A stretch of 64,000 nucleotides of DNA from CBDESM01 sp965242485 (GTDB lineage: Bacteria; Chloroflexota; Dehalococcoidia; Bin125). The notes under the pieces were generated by a model. It did not search any database. It was not told the DNA's origin and worked only from the letters and a program-made list of their open reading frames with translations. Within the stretch, counting starts at the first letter, position 1, and every line of letters starts with the position of its first letter. Location: contig CBDESM010000003.1 in NCBI GenBank assembly GCA_965242485.1, forward strand, positions 2,542,001-2,606,000, in the 5' to 3' direction. This document shows, one piece after another, positions 7,263-15,728 of the stretch. The position numbers and the translations under genes were made by a program.

Positions 7263-10200
7263 CTAGGCGAGGTCTTCGGCGGCGGTGATGGCTTCGCTCA
7301 GGGCTTCGCACCAGGGGGCGGCGGCGAGCGCATCGGCGAGGGGCTGGCCGCCGCGCTGGGGCGGGGCGTAGCGCATCGTGCGGTTGCCGATCGTGATGCC
7401 GGGCACGCGCACCCGGCGGCGCTGGCGCTCGCTGAAGCGCAGGCCGGCCGCGAGCCGCAGCACGATCTCGCGCTCGTCGTGCTGCACTTCGACGGCCCCG
7501 ATCCGCGCCGCGCGCGCGCGCAGCCGCACCGAGTCGAGCAGATTCCGGGCTGGCTGCGGCAGCACCCCGAAGCGGTCTTCCAGTTCGGATTCGATCTCGT
7601 CCGCCTGCCCGGCCTCCTGCACGGCGGCCAGGCGCTGGTAGACGTCGAGGCGGATCGCGAGGTCCTCGACCCAGTCGTCCGGCAGCCGCCGCGGCAGCGG
7701 CAGGTCGACCGAGACGGCAGGGCCGGCCGCGGGCTGGATGATCGGCGGCGGCTCGCCCTTGGCGGCGGCCTCGGCGCGGGCCTTGACCTGGCGCACGGCC
7801 TGCTCCAGCAGCTGGGTGAAGAGCGTGAAGCCGACCGCGCCGATGTGGCCCGATTGCTGCTGGCCGAGCAGGTTGCCGGCGCCGCGGATCTGCAGGTCGC
7901 GCAGCGCGATCTGGAAGCCCGCGCCCAGATCCGCCGCGTCCATGATCGCCGCCAGCCGCTGCTGCGCCGTCTCGCTCAGCGCCCGCTCGGGCCGGTACAT
8001 CAGGTAGGCGAAGGCCCGCTGGGACGAGCGCCCGACCCGCCCGCGCAGCTGGTAGAGCTGGGCCAGCCCGAACATCTCCGCTTGGTCGATGATGATCGTG
8101 TTGGCCGAGGGGATGTCCAGGCCCGATTCGATGATCGTCGTGCAGACGAGGACGTCGGCCTCGCCGGAGGTGAATTGGCGCATCGCTTCGGCCAGCATCT
8201 GGGGCGGCATCTGGCCGTGCCCGGTGACGAAGCGGGCCTCCGGCACGAGCTCGCGCAGCCGCCGCGCCTCGAAGTCGATGCTGCGCACGGAGTTGTGCAG
8301 GAAGAAGGTCTGCCCCTGCCGCTCCAGTTCGCGCAGGATCGCCTGGCGGATCACGGCGTCGTCGCGCGGCTGCACCGTGGTCGTGATCGGCAGCCGCTCG
8401 TCGGGCGCGGTGGCGATGGTCGACATGTCGCGGATGCCGGTCAGCGCCTGGTGCAGCGAGCGCGGGATCGGCGTGGCCGAGAGCGTCAGCACGTCGACCT
8501 CGGTGCGGAGCGACTTCAGTTTTTCCTTGTGCTCGACGCCGAAGCGCTGCTCCTCGTCGATGATCAGCAGGCCCAGGTCGGCGAAGCGGACGTCGTCCTG
8601 GATCAGGCGGTGGGTGCCGATCACGATGTCGATGGCGCCGCCGGCGAGGTCGGCGATGATCTGCTTCTGCTCGGCCGGGGGGGTGAAGCGGGAGAGCATC
8701 GCGATCCGCACGGGCATGGCGGCGAGCCGCTGCGAGAAGGTTTGCAGGTGCTGCTGCACGAGCACCGTCGTGGGCGCGAGCAGCGCCGCCTGGTAGCCGG
8801 CGTTGACCGCCTTGAACGCGGCCCGCACCGCGATCTCGGTCTTGCCGTAGCCGACGTCGCCGACCACGATCCGGTCCATCGGTTCGGCCGCCTCCTGGTC
8901 GCGCCGCACCGACTCCAGCGCCTCGTGCTGGTCGGGCGTCTCGACGAACGGGAACGAGGCCTCGAGTTCCAGCTGCAGGTCGGTGTCGGGTCCGAGCGCG
9001 AGGCCGGGCTCGGCCGCGCGCCTGGCGTGCAGCTCGATCAGGTCCTCGGCGATGTCGGCGACCGCGCCGCGCACCTTGGCCTTGGCCCGCTCCCACTGCT
9101 GCGTGCCCAGCCGGGTCAGCGCCGGCCGGGTCGCCGAGGGGCCGACGTAGGGCTGGATGCGGTGGAGGTTTTCGAGCGGCACCAGCAGACGGTCGCCCAT
9201 CGCGTAGCGCAGGTCGAGGCACTCGGTCTCGCGCCCGCCGCGCTCGTCGGTGACGATGCCCTGGAACTTCCCAATCCCGGAATCCACGTGGACGACGTAG
9301 TCGCCCGGCTTCAGCTCGTCGAGCAGGCTGCGCGGGGCCTCGCGCGCCGGCTCGGCCCGCGGCTGCCGCCGCTGCTTGGCGAAGCCGAAGATCTCCGTGT
9401 CCGTGATCAGCTCGATCGCCGGCCCGCCGGCCGCGTCCAGCAGCAGCCAGCCCTCCGGGGGCGAGGCGAACCCGATCTGGATCACGCGCGGGTCCGCGAT
9501 CTCCTCCGCCGCGGAAGCGACCGGCAGGCGGTAGTCGGCCAGCATGTCGAGCAGCCGCGCCGCCTGCAGCGAGAGCACGAACCGTCGCGCGCCGGTCGCC
9601 GCGTCGAGCTTGTCGACCAAGCCGTTGACGCTGCCCGCGAGCCGATCGGCCGAGCGGAACGGCAGCCGCTCCGTCCCCAGCCGGCTCAGCGAAACGGCGT
9701 TGGTGTGCGCCGCCAGCGAGGCCTCCAGCTCCTCCGCGTCCTGGAACGGGTGCGGCAGGTCGTCGGGGATCGCGCGCCGCGCGGCCAGTTCGTCGCGCGC
9801 CCGCCGCGCCCGCTCGTCCCGCTCCTCGGCCCGCTGCGCGATCTCGCGCGGCTCGACCAGCACCAGCAGCGCAGATTCGGGCAGGTGGTCCCAGATCAGC
9901 CCGGGCGCGGTGAACGCGGTGAAGAAGTGGTCCGGCAGCCCGTAGCGCTGCGCCGCATCGGCCGGCGCACCCGCGGCCAAGGCCTCGGAGGCCGGGCGCA
10001 GGGCGAACGGCCCGGCCTCGCCGGTCGAGCGCTGCGTGAGCGGATCGAAGCGCCGCATCGACTCGATTCGATCCTCCTCCGAGAGGTCGATCCGCAGCGG
10101 CGCGTCGTCGGCCGGAGTCCAGAGGTCGAGGATGTTCCCGCGCGCGGCGAACTGGCCCGGCGCGGCGACGATGCGGGCGCGCTCGTAGCCGAGCGAGGCC

Positions 10201-10667
10201 AGCGCCGAGATCAGCTCGGCGCGGGGCAGCGGCGCGCCCGCGGCCAGACGGGGGCCGTCGCGCGGCACCGCCAGCGTGCGCTGGGCGGCCGCGTCGGCCG
10301 AGGTCGCGACGATGCCGGGGGCGCGCTCCGAGCGCAGCGCGTCCAGCGCCCGCTGCCGCGCCTCGATCGCGGCCCGGTCCGGCGGCTGCAGCTCGTAGGG
10401 CGCGGTGTCGCGCGTCGGGAACGGCATCAGCCGCTCCAGCTGATCGGCGGAGAGCCAGAGCGGGAGCGCCTGCAGCAGCTCGTCGGCCGCGGCCGGCGTC
10501 GGGGCGACGATCAGGGCCGGGCCTTCGCGCCGCGCCAGCAGCCCCGCGATCGCGGCCGGCTTGGCCCCGTCGGGCAGGCCGAATTCGCCCGGCCGCGCGG
10601 GCAGCGCCGCCGCGATCTCCGGCGCCAGATGCGCCAGCAGCGACGGCGCGGCGGGGTCGTTCAGCAT
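7263..10667 (-). CDS. mfd: Transcription-repair coupling factor Mfd
   Basis: With the ATG at 10667 the protein has 1134 residues, the usual Mfd length. The N-terminal third is the UvrB-homology region (ALIVAPTPAAADELLQALP; TRDTAPYELQPPDR). The CarD-like RNA-polymerase interaction domain begins near residue 450 (LKPGDYVVHVDSGIGKFQG). The translocase motor follows with Walker A GDVGYGKTE near 602, DEEQ near 702, the TLSATPIPRSL motif, and ESGLDIPSANTIII near 850. A C-terminal TRCF domain ends the protein. Mfd removes RNA polymerase stalled at DNA lesions and recruits UvrA. An in-frame ATG 24 bases further upstream (10691) is possible. Neighbours are unrelated to repair. Confidence 0.96.
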   Translation of the reverse strand: MLNDPAAPSLLAHLAPEIAAALPARPGEFGLPDGAKPAAIAGLLARREGPALIVAPTPAAADELLQALPLWLSADQLERLMPFPTRDTAPYELQPPDRAAIEARQRALDALRSERAPGIVATSADAAAQRTLAVPRDGPRLAAGAPLPRAELISALASLGYERARIVAAPGQFAARGNILDLWTPADDAPLRIDLSEEDRIESMRRFDPLTQRSTGEAGPFALRPASEALAAGAPADAAQRYGLPDHFFTAFTAPGLIWDHLPESALLVLVEPREIAQRAEERDERARRARDELAARRAIPDDLPHPFQDAEELEASLAAHTNAVSLSRLGTERLPFRSADRLAGSVNGLVDKLDAATGARRFVLSLQAARLLDMLADYRLPVASAAEEIADPRVIQIGFASPPEGWLLLDAAGGPAIELITDTEIFGFAKQRRQPRAEPAREAPRSLLDELKPGDYVVHVDSGIGKFQGIVTDERGGRETECLDLRYAMGDRLLVPLENLHRIQPYVGPSATRPALTRLGTQQWERAKAKVRGAVADIAEDLIELHARRAAEPGLALGPDTDLQLELEASFPFVETPDQHEALESVRRDQEAAEPMDRIVVGDVGYGKTEIAVRAAFKAVNAGYQAALLAPTTVLVQQHLQTFSQRLAAMPVRIAMLSRFTPPAEQKQIIADLAGGAIDIVIGTHRLIQDDVRFADLGLLIIDEEQRFGVEHKEKLKSLRTEVDVLTLSATPIPRSLHQALTGIRDMSTIATAPDERLPITTTVQPRDDAVIRQAILRELERQGQTFFLHNSVRSIDFEARRLRELVPEARFVTGHGQMPPQMLAEAMRQFTSGEADVLVCTTIIESGLDIPSANTIIIDQAEMFGLAQLYQLRGRVGRSSQRAFAYLMYRPERALSETAQQRLAAIMDAADLGAGFQIALRDLQIRGAGNLLGQQQSGHIGAVGFTLFTQLLEQAVRQVKARAEAAAKGEPPPIIQPAAGPAVSVDLPLPRRLPDDWVEDLAIRLDVYQRLAAVQEAGQADEIESELEDRFGVLPQPARNLLDSVRLRARAARIGAVEVQHDEREIVLRLAAGLRFSERQRRRVRVPGITIGNRTMRYAPPQRGGQPLADALAAAPWCEALSEAITAAEDLA

Positions 10668-10710
10668 CCCGCCCCGCGGCGGGCCGCGCATTGCGGCGGC
10701 TCGGCCATGC

Positions 10711-12837
10711 TCAGAACCCGCCGCTCGTCGGCACCAGCTTGTGCGGCCCGATGAAGCCCACGTGCACCTTGCCCGTCGCCCCGCCCGTGTCGTCGTGGAA
10801 GTAGATGCGGGGCACGTTCGGGGTGCTGCCGGAGAAGGTGAGGTGGCTCTCCATCTGGATCACGTAGGCGCCGTTGATCTTGCGGTGGCCGCCGTCGACG
10901 CCGCCGTCGATCTCGAACTCGCGCGCCGCGCCGGTGGCCTTCCCGCTCGCCGTCGTGTCCGAATCCTTCATCGCGATGCGGTGCGTGCTGAACGGGTACT
11001 TCTTCGCCATGCCCCGCTGCTGCCACTCGTAGAAGCCGCCGGAGAAGCCGCCGCGCTCGGTCGCGTATTCGTTGAGCGAGTGCAGCCCTTCGATCACGCT
11101 CTCGCGCCACCGCTCGCGCGACTCCCTGTCCACCTTGTCGGCGTGCTCCAGTGCGGCATCCGGAACTTCCACGCCGTCGAGCAGCTCCGCCGCGATCCGT
11201 AGCACCTCGCTCATGCTGCCTTGGTCCAAATCGAGCACCGTGCCGCTTGGCCGCTCGCCGTCCCCGTCCCGGGACGGCTCGCCCCGCCGCAGCTCGCTCA
11301 GCTCCGCGTCGCGGTTCTCCAGGTCCTGCTCCAGCCCGGCCAGCCGCCGTGCCAACTCGTCGCGCTCGCCGCGCGCTTCTTTTGCCGCTTCCGCCTCGCG
11401 CTCGGCCCGGGCTTCGGCGCCTTCCTGCCGCCGCTTCCAGCCGTTGATCTCGCCGTCCTTGCCCGCAAGCTCGCCTTCGAGCCGCGCGACCTTCGTCTCG
11501 AGCTTCCCGATCTTGCCGTCCTTCTGCTCCAGCTCGGCCCGCGTCTCCTCCGGGAGATCGCGCGCGTCCTTCGCCGTCTGCGCCTCGCGCCGGGCGGCCT
11601 CGCGCTGCTCGATCAGGTCGCGCCGCTCCTTGGCGCGCTCCCGCTCGAGGTCCGCGACCTGCCCCTTCGCGCGCTCCTTGGCGCGATTCGCTTCCTCGAC
11701 GAGCATCGGGACCTGCGCGAGCTCCTCTTCCAGCCGCTCCGCCTCCGCCGCCCGCAGTTCGAGCGACTCGATCGTGCCGAGGTGGCTCAACGCTTCGTTC
11801 TCGGCCGTTTCGGCCCGCTCCTCCACAGCTGCGAGCGCCGCGGCCCGTTCCTCCGCCCCCGCCAGCCGTTCCGCCAGCCGGTTGTTGTTCTCCCGCAGAT
11901 CGCGCTGCGACTGTTCCGCGGTCGCGAGCCGGGCTTCCAGCTCCGTGATCTCCGCGTGCAGGTGCAGCGCGGCCGGGCCCAGTCCCCCGCGGTTCAGCTT
12001 CGCGAGCAGCTCGGCCAAGTCGAGATCCAGGCGGCGGTTCTTCGAGCGTTCGCTCCTCAGCTCGTCGCTCTTGAGCGCCAGCCGGCGCTGCAGCCTGTCC
12101 GCGCTCTCCAGCGCCTGCCTCGCCGACGCATCCCGCTCGGTGAGCGTCTCCGCCAAGCGCTGCTCCGCCGCCTCCGCCTGCGCGGCCGTCATCGCCCGCG
12201 CCTGTTCGGCCGCCTCCTCCGCGTCCTTCACCTGCTGCCGCAGATTCTCCGTTTCATGATGCAGGTACTGCTTCTCCCGCTCTCGTTCCCGCTTCAGCTC
12301 TTCGAAGGTGGCGCCCGTTTGATCCATCTCGCCCCGCAGCGCGGCGACCTCCGTCCGCACCTCGTCCATCTGGGCGTCCGCCTGCCTCATGCCGTCTTCC
12401 GCCTCCTCGGCGCGGCGCTTCCAAGCACCTGCTTCGCGCAGCACTTTTTGCAGCTGATCGCCGTCCTGCTGCAGATTGCGGACCTCTTCCCGTGCCGCGT
12501 CCCGCTCGGAGAGGGCCTGATTCAAGCGCTCCTCGGCCGACTCCGCCACCGTGGCCGTCATTGCCTGAGACCGCTTGGCTTCCGCCTCCGCCGCTTCCGC
12601 CCGCCGCCGCCATTCCTCCGCCTCGCGCAGCGCCTGCTGGTCGACGTCCTCCTGCGGCTCCGCCCGCGCCGCTTCGAGCTCGGCTTGCAGCCTGCCGGCA
12701 TCGGCCCGGGCAGCATCGAGCTCGCGCTGCTTGGCGGCGAGCTGCGACTTGATTTCGGCGACCTGCTGCCGCAGGCGCATTGATGCGGCCGTGGCGGTGA
12801 CCGCAGTCACCGCGGAGCCAAGTGCGAGCAGTCCCAT
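10711..12837 (-). CDS. Membrane-anchored long coiled-coil protein with conserved C-terminal domain
   Basis: The 708-residue protein starts at an ATG preceded by GGAAAGGA. A hydrophobic N-terminus (MGLLALGSAVTAVTATAASM) probably anchors it. Residues ~22-540 are almost uninterrupted heptad-type coiled coil rich in E, R, A, Q and L. The last ~120 residues are globular, with FYEWQQRG, MKDSDTTASG, MESHLTFS and PRIYFHDDTGGATGKVHVGF-IGPH. The same domain ends the upstream gene at 12868-13536. I recall a similar 'IG-x-H' ending in uncharacterised proteins of microbial conflict loci but cannot verify it. The architecture suggests a tethered sensor or scaffold with a terminal effector or ligand-binding module. 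No catalytic motif is recognised. Confidence 0.8.
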   Translation of the reverse strand: MGLLALGSAVTAVTATAASMRLRQQVAEIKSQLAAKQRELDAARADAGRLQAELEAARAEPQEDVDQQALREAEEWRRRAEAAEAEAKRSQAMTATVAESAEERLNQALSERDAAREEVRNLQQDGDQLQKVLREAGAWKRRAEEAEDGMRQADAQMDEVRTEVAALRGEMDQTGATFEELKREREREKQYLHHETENLRQQVKDAEEAAEQARAMTAAQAEAAEQRLAETLTERDASARQALESADRLQRRLALKSDELRSERSKNRRLDLDLAELLAKLNRGGLGPAALHLHAEITELEARLATAEQSQRDLRENNNRLAERLAGAEERAAALAAVEERAETAENEALSHLGTIESLELRAAEAERLEEELAQVPMLVEEANRAKERAKGQVADLERERAKERRDLIEQREAARREAQTAKDARDLPEETRAELEQKDGKIGKLETKVARLEGELAGKDGEINGWKRRQEGAEARAEREAEAAKEARGERDELARRLAGLEQDLENRDAELSELRRGEPSRDGDGERPSGTVLDLDQGSMSEVLRIAAELLDGVEVPDAALEHADKVDRESRERWRESVIEGLHSLNEYATERGGFSGGFYEWQQRGMAKKYPFSTHRIAMKDSDTTASGKATGAAREFEIDGGVDGGHRKINGAYVIQMESHLTFSGSTPNVPRIYFHDDTGGATGKVHVGFIGPHKLVPTSGGF

Positions 12838-12867
12838 CAGTGCGTCCTTTCCCTGCGTTGCCGTCGT

Positions 12868-13536
12868 TCAGTCCGCGTGGCGCCAGCTGCGCATGTGCCG
12901 GTGCGGACCCGCGAACCCGATGTGGACCTGGCCGGTCGCCCCGCCGGCATCGTCCGCGAAGTACAGGCGCGGCGAGTGCCCCGAATGCCCGGTGCTGATC
13001 CGCAGGTGCGAAACCATCACCATCTTGCCTTCGGGCCGCAGCGCCTTCGATACCGGCCGGTAGCGCTCCGTCCGGAAGCGCCAATCGTCCGAGACCTTCT
13101 CGCCTTCCGAGATCACGACCTGATTGGCATACCACGCCTGCGGATGTCCGCTGTTGCGGCACCAGTAGGCGAAATTCTGGTGCTGCCGCGCCTGCGGATC
13201 GCGGGCGTATGCATCCAGTGCGCGGACGGCTTGGGTGATCTTCAAAATGACCGCGGCGGCGTCCGGCCCCGTCTCCAACTCGTCCAGCGCGGCCAGCGCG
13301 CCATCGGCGATGGCCACGCCGTCCAGTCCCGCGACATGCACGAACGCGTGCAGCGCCTCGCTGAGGCTCGGCACGCCCCGCCGAGCTCCCATCCGCAGCA
13401 CCGGCCTCCGAGGTTCGACGATCCGGGGCGCGGGCACGACCGCGACCGGCCGCTGCGGAGGCGCGAGCACGCCGACCAGCGGCGGCGGCCGCCGGTACCT
13501 GAGGATCGCCGCCAAGATGTCCGCGGGGCTGCGCAT
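12868..13536 (-). CDS. Short protein carrying the same C-terminal domain as its neighbour
   Basis: The ATG at 13536 (MRSPADILAAILRYRRPPP) gives 222 residues. An open frame extends to 13704, but its extra residues look non-coding, and no good Shine-Dalgarno sequence marks either start. The first ~60 residues are basic and proline-rich. A helical block follows (ALHAFVHVAGLDGVA; ILKITQAVRALDAYAR). The C-terminal ~110 residues match the coiled-coil protein downstream: FAYWCRNSG, SEGEKV, VMVSHLRIS, PRLYFADDAGGATGQVHIGF and AGPH. The gene ends 30 bases before the neighbour's start on the same strand, so the two are probably co-expressed. The function is unknown; the pair is a candidate two-component system around one shared domain. 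Confidence 0.75.
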   Translation of the reverse strand: MRSPADILAAILRYRRPPPLVGVLAPPQRPVAVVPAPRIVEPRRPVLRMGARRGVPSLSEALHAFVHVAGLDGVAIADGALAALDELETGPDAAAVILKITQAVRALDAYARDPQARQHQNFAYWCRNSGHPQAWYANQVVISEGEKVSDDWRFRTERYRPVSKALRPEGKMVMVSHLRISTGHSGHSPRLYFADDAGGATGQVHIGFAGPHRHMRSWRHAD

Positions 13537-13709
13537 ATGTTGAGAGGGTAGCAATTTCGGCGGCAGATTGCGCAGTCGGCGGCCGGAAGAGCCGCTGTAT
13601 GCCTGCGGCCCCGTCCAGATGGGGAGCGGCTGCCCAAGACCGCGCCTATACCCTCCGCGGCGACCTATCGACACGGCTGATATGTTCACCGGGCAGCCAG
13701 CCATTGCAC

Positions 13710-14348
13710 TCAGCCATTAAAGCGATTCATAGCCGTTTCGATACCGTCCTTCAGTATTGAAACGACCGCTTCTGCAGCGCGCTGCTCCGCATCCCGCAGC
13801 GCTTGCCGCTCTTCCGGCGATGGATCGCTCAGCAGGTGATTCGCCACATCGTCGGGCGCGTGGCTCGGCGAGCCGCCGACGATGGGGCGGCCGACGCCGA
13901 TCCGCACGCGCGGGAAGCCGAGCTCGCCGATCAGCGACTGGATGTTGCGCATCCCGTTCTGCCCCGCGTGCCCGCCCTCGCCGCGCACGCGGATGCGGCC
14001 CGGCGGCAGGTCCAGCTCGTCCACGATCAGGATCAGGTCTGACGGCGCGGCCCCGTACAGCGCCAGCAGCGCCTGCACTGCGCGGCCCGATTCGTTCATG
14101 TACGTCCGCGGCAGCGCCACCGCGACCGGGCCGTGCCGCGTCTCCCCCTGCGCGAGCCGGAACAACCGCTCCCGCGAGGGCTGCGGCAGGCCGAGCAGCC
14201 TCCGCGCCGCCTCCGCCGCCCGCAGCCCCGCGTTATGGCGATTCCCCCGATGCTCAGAATCCGGGTTGCCCAACCCGACGATCAGCCGCGCCCCGCGCAG
14301 CGGCCGCTCCTTCCCCCGCCGCAACTTCGGCAACCGCATCCGCGCCAT
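13710..14348 (-). CDS. pth: Peptidyl-tRNA hydrolase
   Basis: Pth cleaves peptidyl-tRNA released from stalled ribosomes to recycle tRNA. The motifs are VGLGNPDSEHRGNRHNAG (catalytic His in RHNAG), TYMNESG, DELDLPPGRIRV (catalytic Asp), GGHAGQNGMRNI and RIGVGRP. In the block that is GGHNG in E. coli, the conserved His of HNG is Gln here (GQNG), although another His sits three residues before. Starts are possible at GTG 14366, ATG 14348 and ATG 14339; I chose 14348, giving 212 residues, close to the family norm. It is divergent from the nuclease gene at 14426 and shares a 77-base intergenic region with it. Confidence 0.93.
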   Translation of the reverse strand: MARMRLPKLRRGKERPLRGARLIVGLGNPDSEHRGNRHNAGLRAAEAARRLLGLPQPSRERLFRLAQGETRHGPVAVALPRTYMNESGRAVQALLALYGAAPSDLILIVDELDLPPGRIRVRGEGGHAGQNGMRNIQSLIGELGFPRVRIGVGRPIVGGSPSHAPDDVANHLLSDPSPEERQALRDAEQRAAEAVVSILKDGIETAMNRFNG

Positions 14349-14425
14349 GCCCCAATTCTCGCACACCTCACGCCGCCCCTGGACGCCCGGACCGCCGCCG
14401 GGTAAGTTGCCCGCGGAGGCGCGGC

Positions 14426-15664
14426 ATGACTCTTCCCAAGCGGCGCGAGATACATCCTGAGCTGCTGCAGGCGTTGCTCGGATTCGGCGGGGAGGCGCAG
14501 ATGCGCGACGTCATTCCGGTCGTCACCGAGGCGTTCCCGCAGATCACGAACGAAGACCTCGGCCTGCTGCGCAAGAAGGGCGACAGCCTCTGGAAGAACC
14601 GGGTGCAGTGGGCTCGGCTGGATCTCGCCTACGCGGGCAAAATCGCCTCGCCGGCCAAGGGCATTTGGGCGCTCACCGACGCGGGACGCGCGGAAGCAGA
14701 GGCGCTCAGAGCGGCCGCTTCGGGCGTCGCTGAACCTCCCGCGGCAGACTATGAGGGCGATCCTCGTGACGAGAACGACGAGGAAGAGGAACAGGCAACG
14801 TCGGAACCGGCAATGCCGGAGATCGCGATACTGCCGACCGATGCCGAACGAATCGCTGCTGAACTCTCGGATGCCGCCATCGACTCCAAAGCGCCGGCGC
14901 GACTAGAAACGGCCGTCGCCGACGCGCTCCGTTTCCTAGGCTTCGAAGCCGAACAGCTCGGCGGCGCGGGGCGCACCGACGTATTCGCCGTGGCCGAACT
15001 CGGCGTCGACCGCTACACCGTCGTGGTGGATGCCAAATCCACCGCCTCCGGCAAGGTCAATGACCATCAGATCGATTGGGACTCGATCGTCGACCATCGC
15101 GAGCAGGAGCGCGCCGACTACTCCTGCATCGTGGGGCCCGGCTTCGCCGCCGGCAACCTGCGCGAGCGCGCCGGCCGCCACGCGACCCGCCTGCTCGCCA
15201 CCGGCCAGCTCGCGCAGATCGTCCGCATCCACACCGACTCGCCGCTCTCGCTCAAGGATCTCGAGCGCCTCTTCGATGCGACCGTCGAGACGACGACGGC
15301 GCTGCGCGATTTGGAGACCGCTTCCAGCGAACGCGCCCGGCGGCGCAGGCTGCCGCTCAAGCTGCTGCGGATCATCGACAGCTTCAACCGCACCAAGCCC
15401 ACCGCAGTGCTGGCCAAGCCGGAGCCGCTCTGGGGCATCCTGCTCCACACCGACGACGCCGACGGCAAGGGCGCGACCCTCGAAGAAGTGGAGTCCGCGC
15501 TGGCGCTGCTGGAAACGCTCGGCGTCCTCCGCCGCAGCAACGGCGAGGGCTACGTCTCGCAGACCAGCCTGAACGGCGCCAAGCAGATGCTCGACGCGGC
15601 GCCAACAGATGAATCTCCTCCTAGTGACGACCCCGCCGAGGAGCGGGACGCCCGCGCCATCTGA
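14426..15664 (+). CDS. Winged-helix PD-(D/E)XK nuclease, copy 1 (Mrr_N/FokI-like)
   Basis: The 412-residue protein starts at an ATG preceded by GGAGG. Residues 1-95 form an Mrr N-terminal-type winged helix (HPELLQALLGFGG; DLGLLRKKGDSLWKNRVQWA; GIWALTDAGR). An acidic linker follows. The nuclease core lies near residues 155-235: LETAVADALRFLGFEAEQLG, then GRTDVFA and YTVVVDAKS, giving a D-x(n)-D-x-K active site that resembles FokI's VDTK segment. The C-terminal ~110 residues are helical and end in a second winged-helix-like block (LLETLGVLRRSNGEGYVSQT). It is a tandem paralogue of the next gene and lies upstream of a DNA methyltransferase. I infer a restriction-type nuclease; the recognition sequence is unknown. 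Confidence 0.85.
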   Translation: MTLPKRREIHPELLQALLGFGGEAQMRDVIPVVTEAFPQITNEDLGLLRKKGDSLWKNRVQWARLDLAYAGKIASPAKGIWALTDAGRAEAEALRAAASGVAEPPAADYEGDPRDENDEEEEQATSEPAMPEIAILPTDAERIAAELSDAAIDSKAPARLETAVADALRFLGFEAEQLGGAGRTDVFAVAELGVDRYTVVVDAKSTASGKVNDHQIDWDSIVDHREQERADYSCIVGPGFAAGNLRERAGRHATRLLATGQLAQIVRIHTDSPLSLKDLERLFDATVETTTALRDLETASSERARRRRLPLKLLRIIDSFNRTKPTAVLAKPEPLWGILLHTDDADGKGATLEEVESALALLETLGVLRRSNGEGYVSQTSLNGAKQMLDAAPTDESPPSDDPAEERDARAI

Positions 15665-15728
15665 GCGGCAATCCGGCCGGCTGGATTCGCGCCGGGCGCG
15701 GGCCTAGCCTGCCGGCAGCGAGGGCGCG

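Noticed and set aside
7479..10754. A ~1090-codon open frame on the plus strand opposite mfd
   Set aside because: The long frame is an effect of high G+C opposite a real gene. Its product is low-complexity (R, G, V, D-rich), whereas the minus strand encodes complete Mfd motifs.
13537..13704. N-terminal extension of the 222-residue shared-domain protein up to 13704
   Set aside because: The extra ~56 residues look non-coding and no better ribosome-binding site is seen; I kept ATG 13536 but note the uncertainty.
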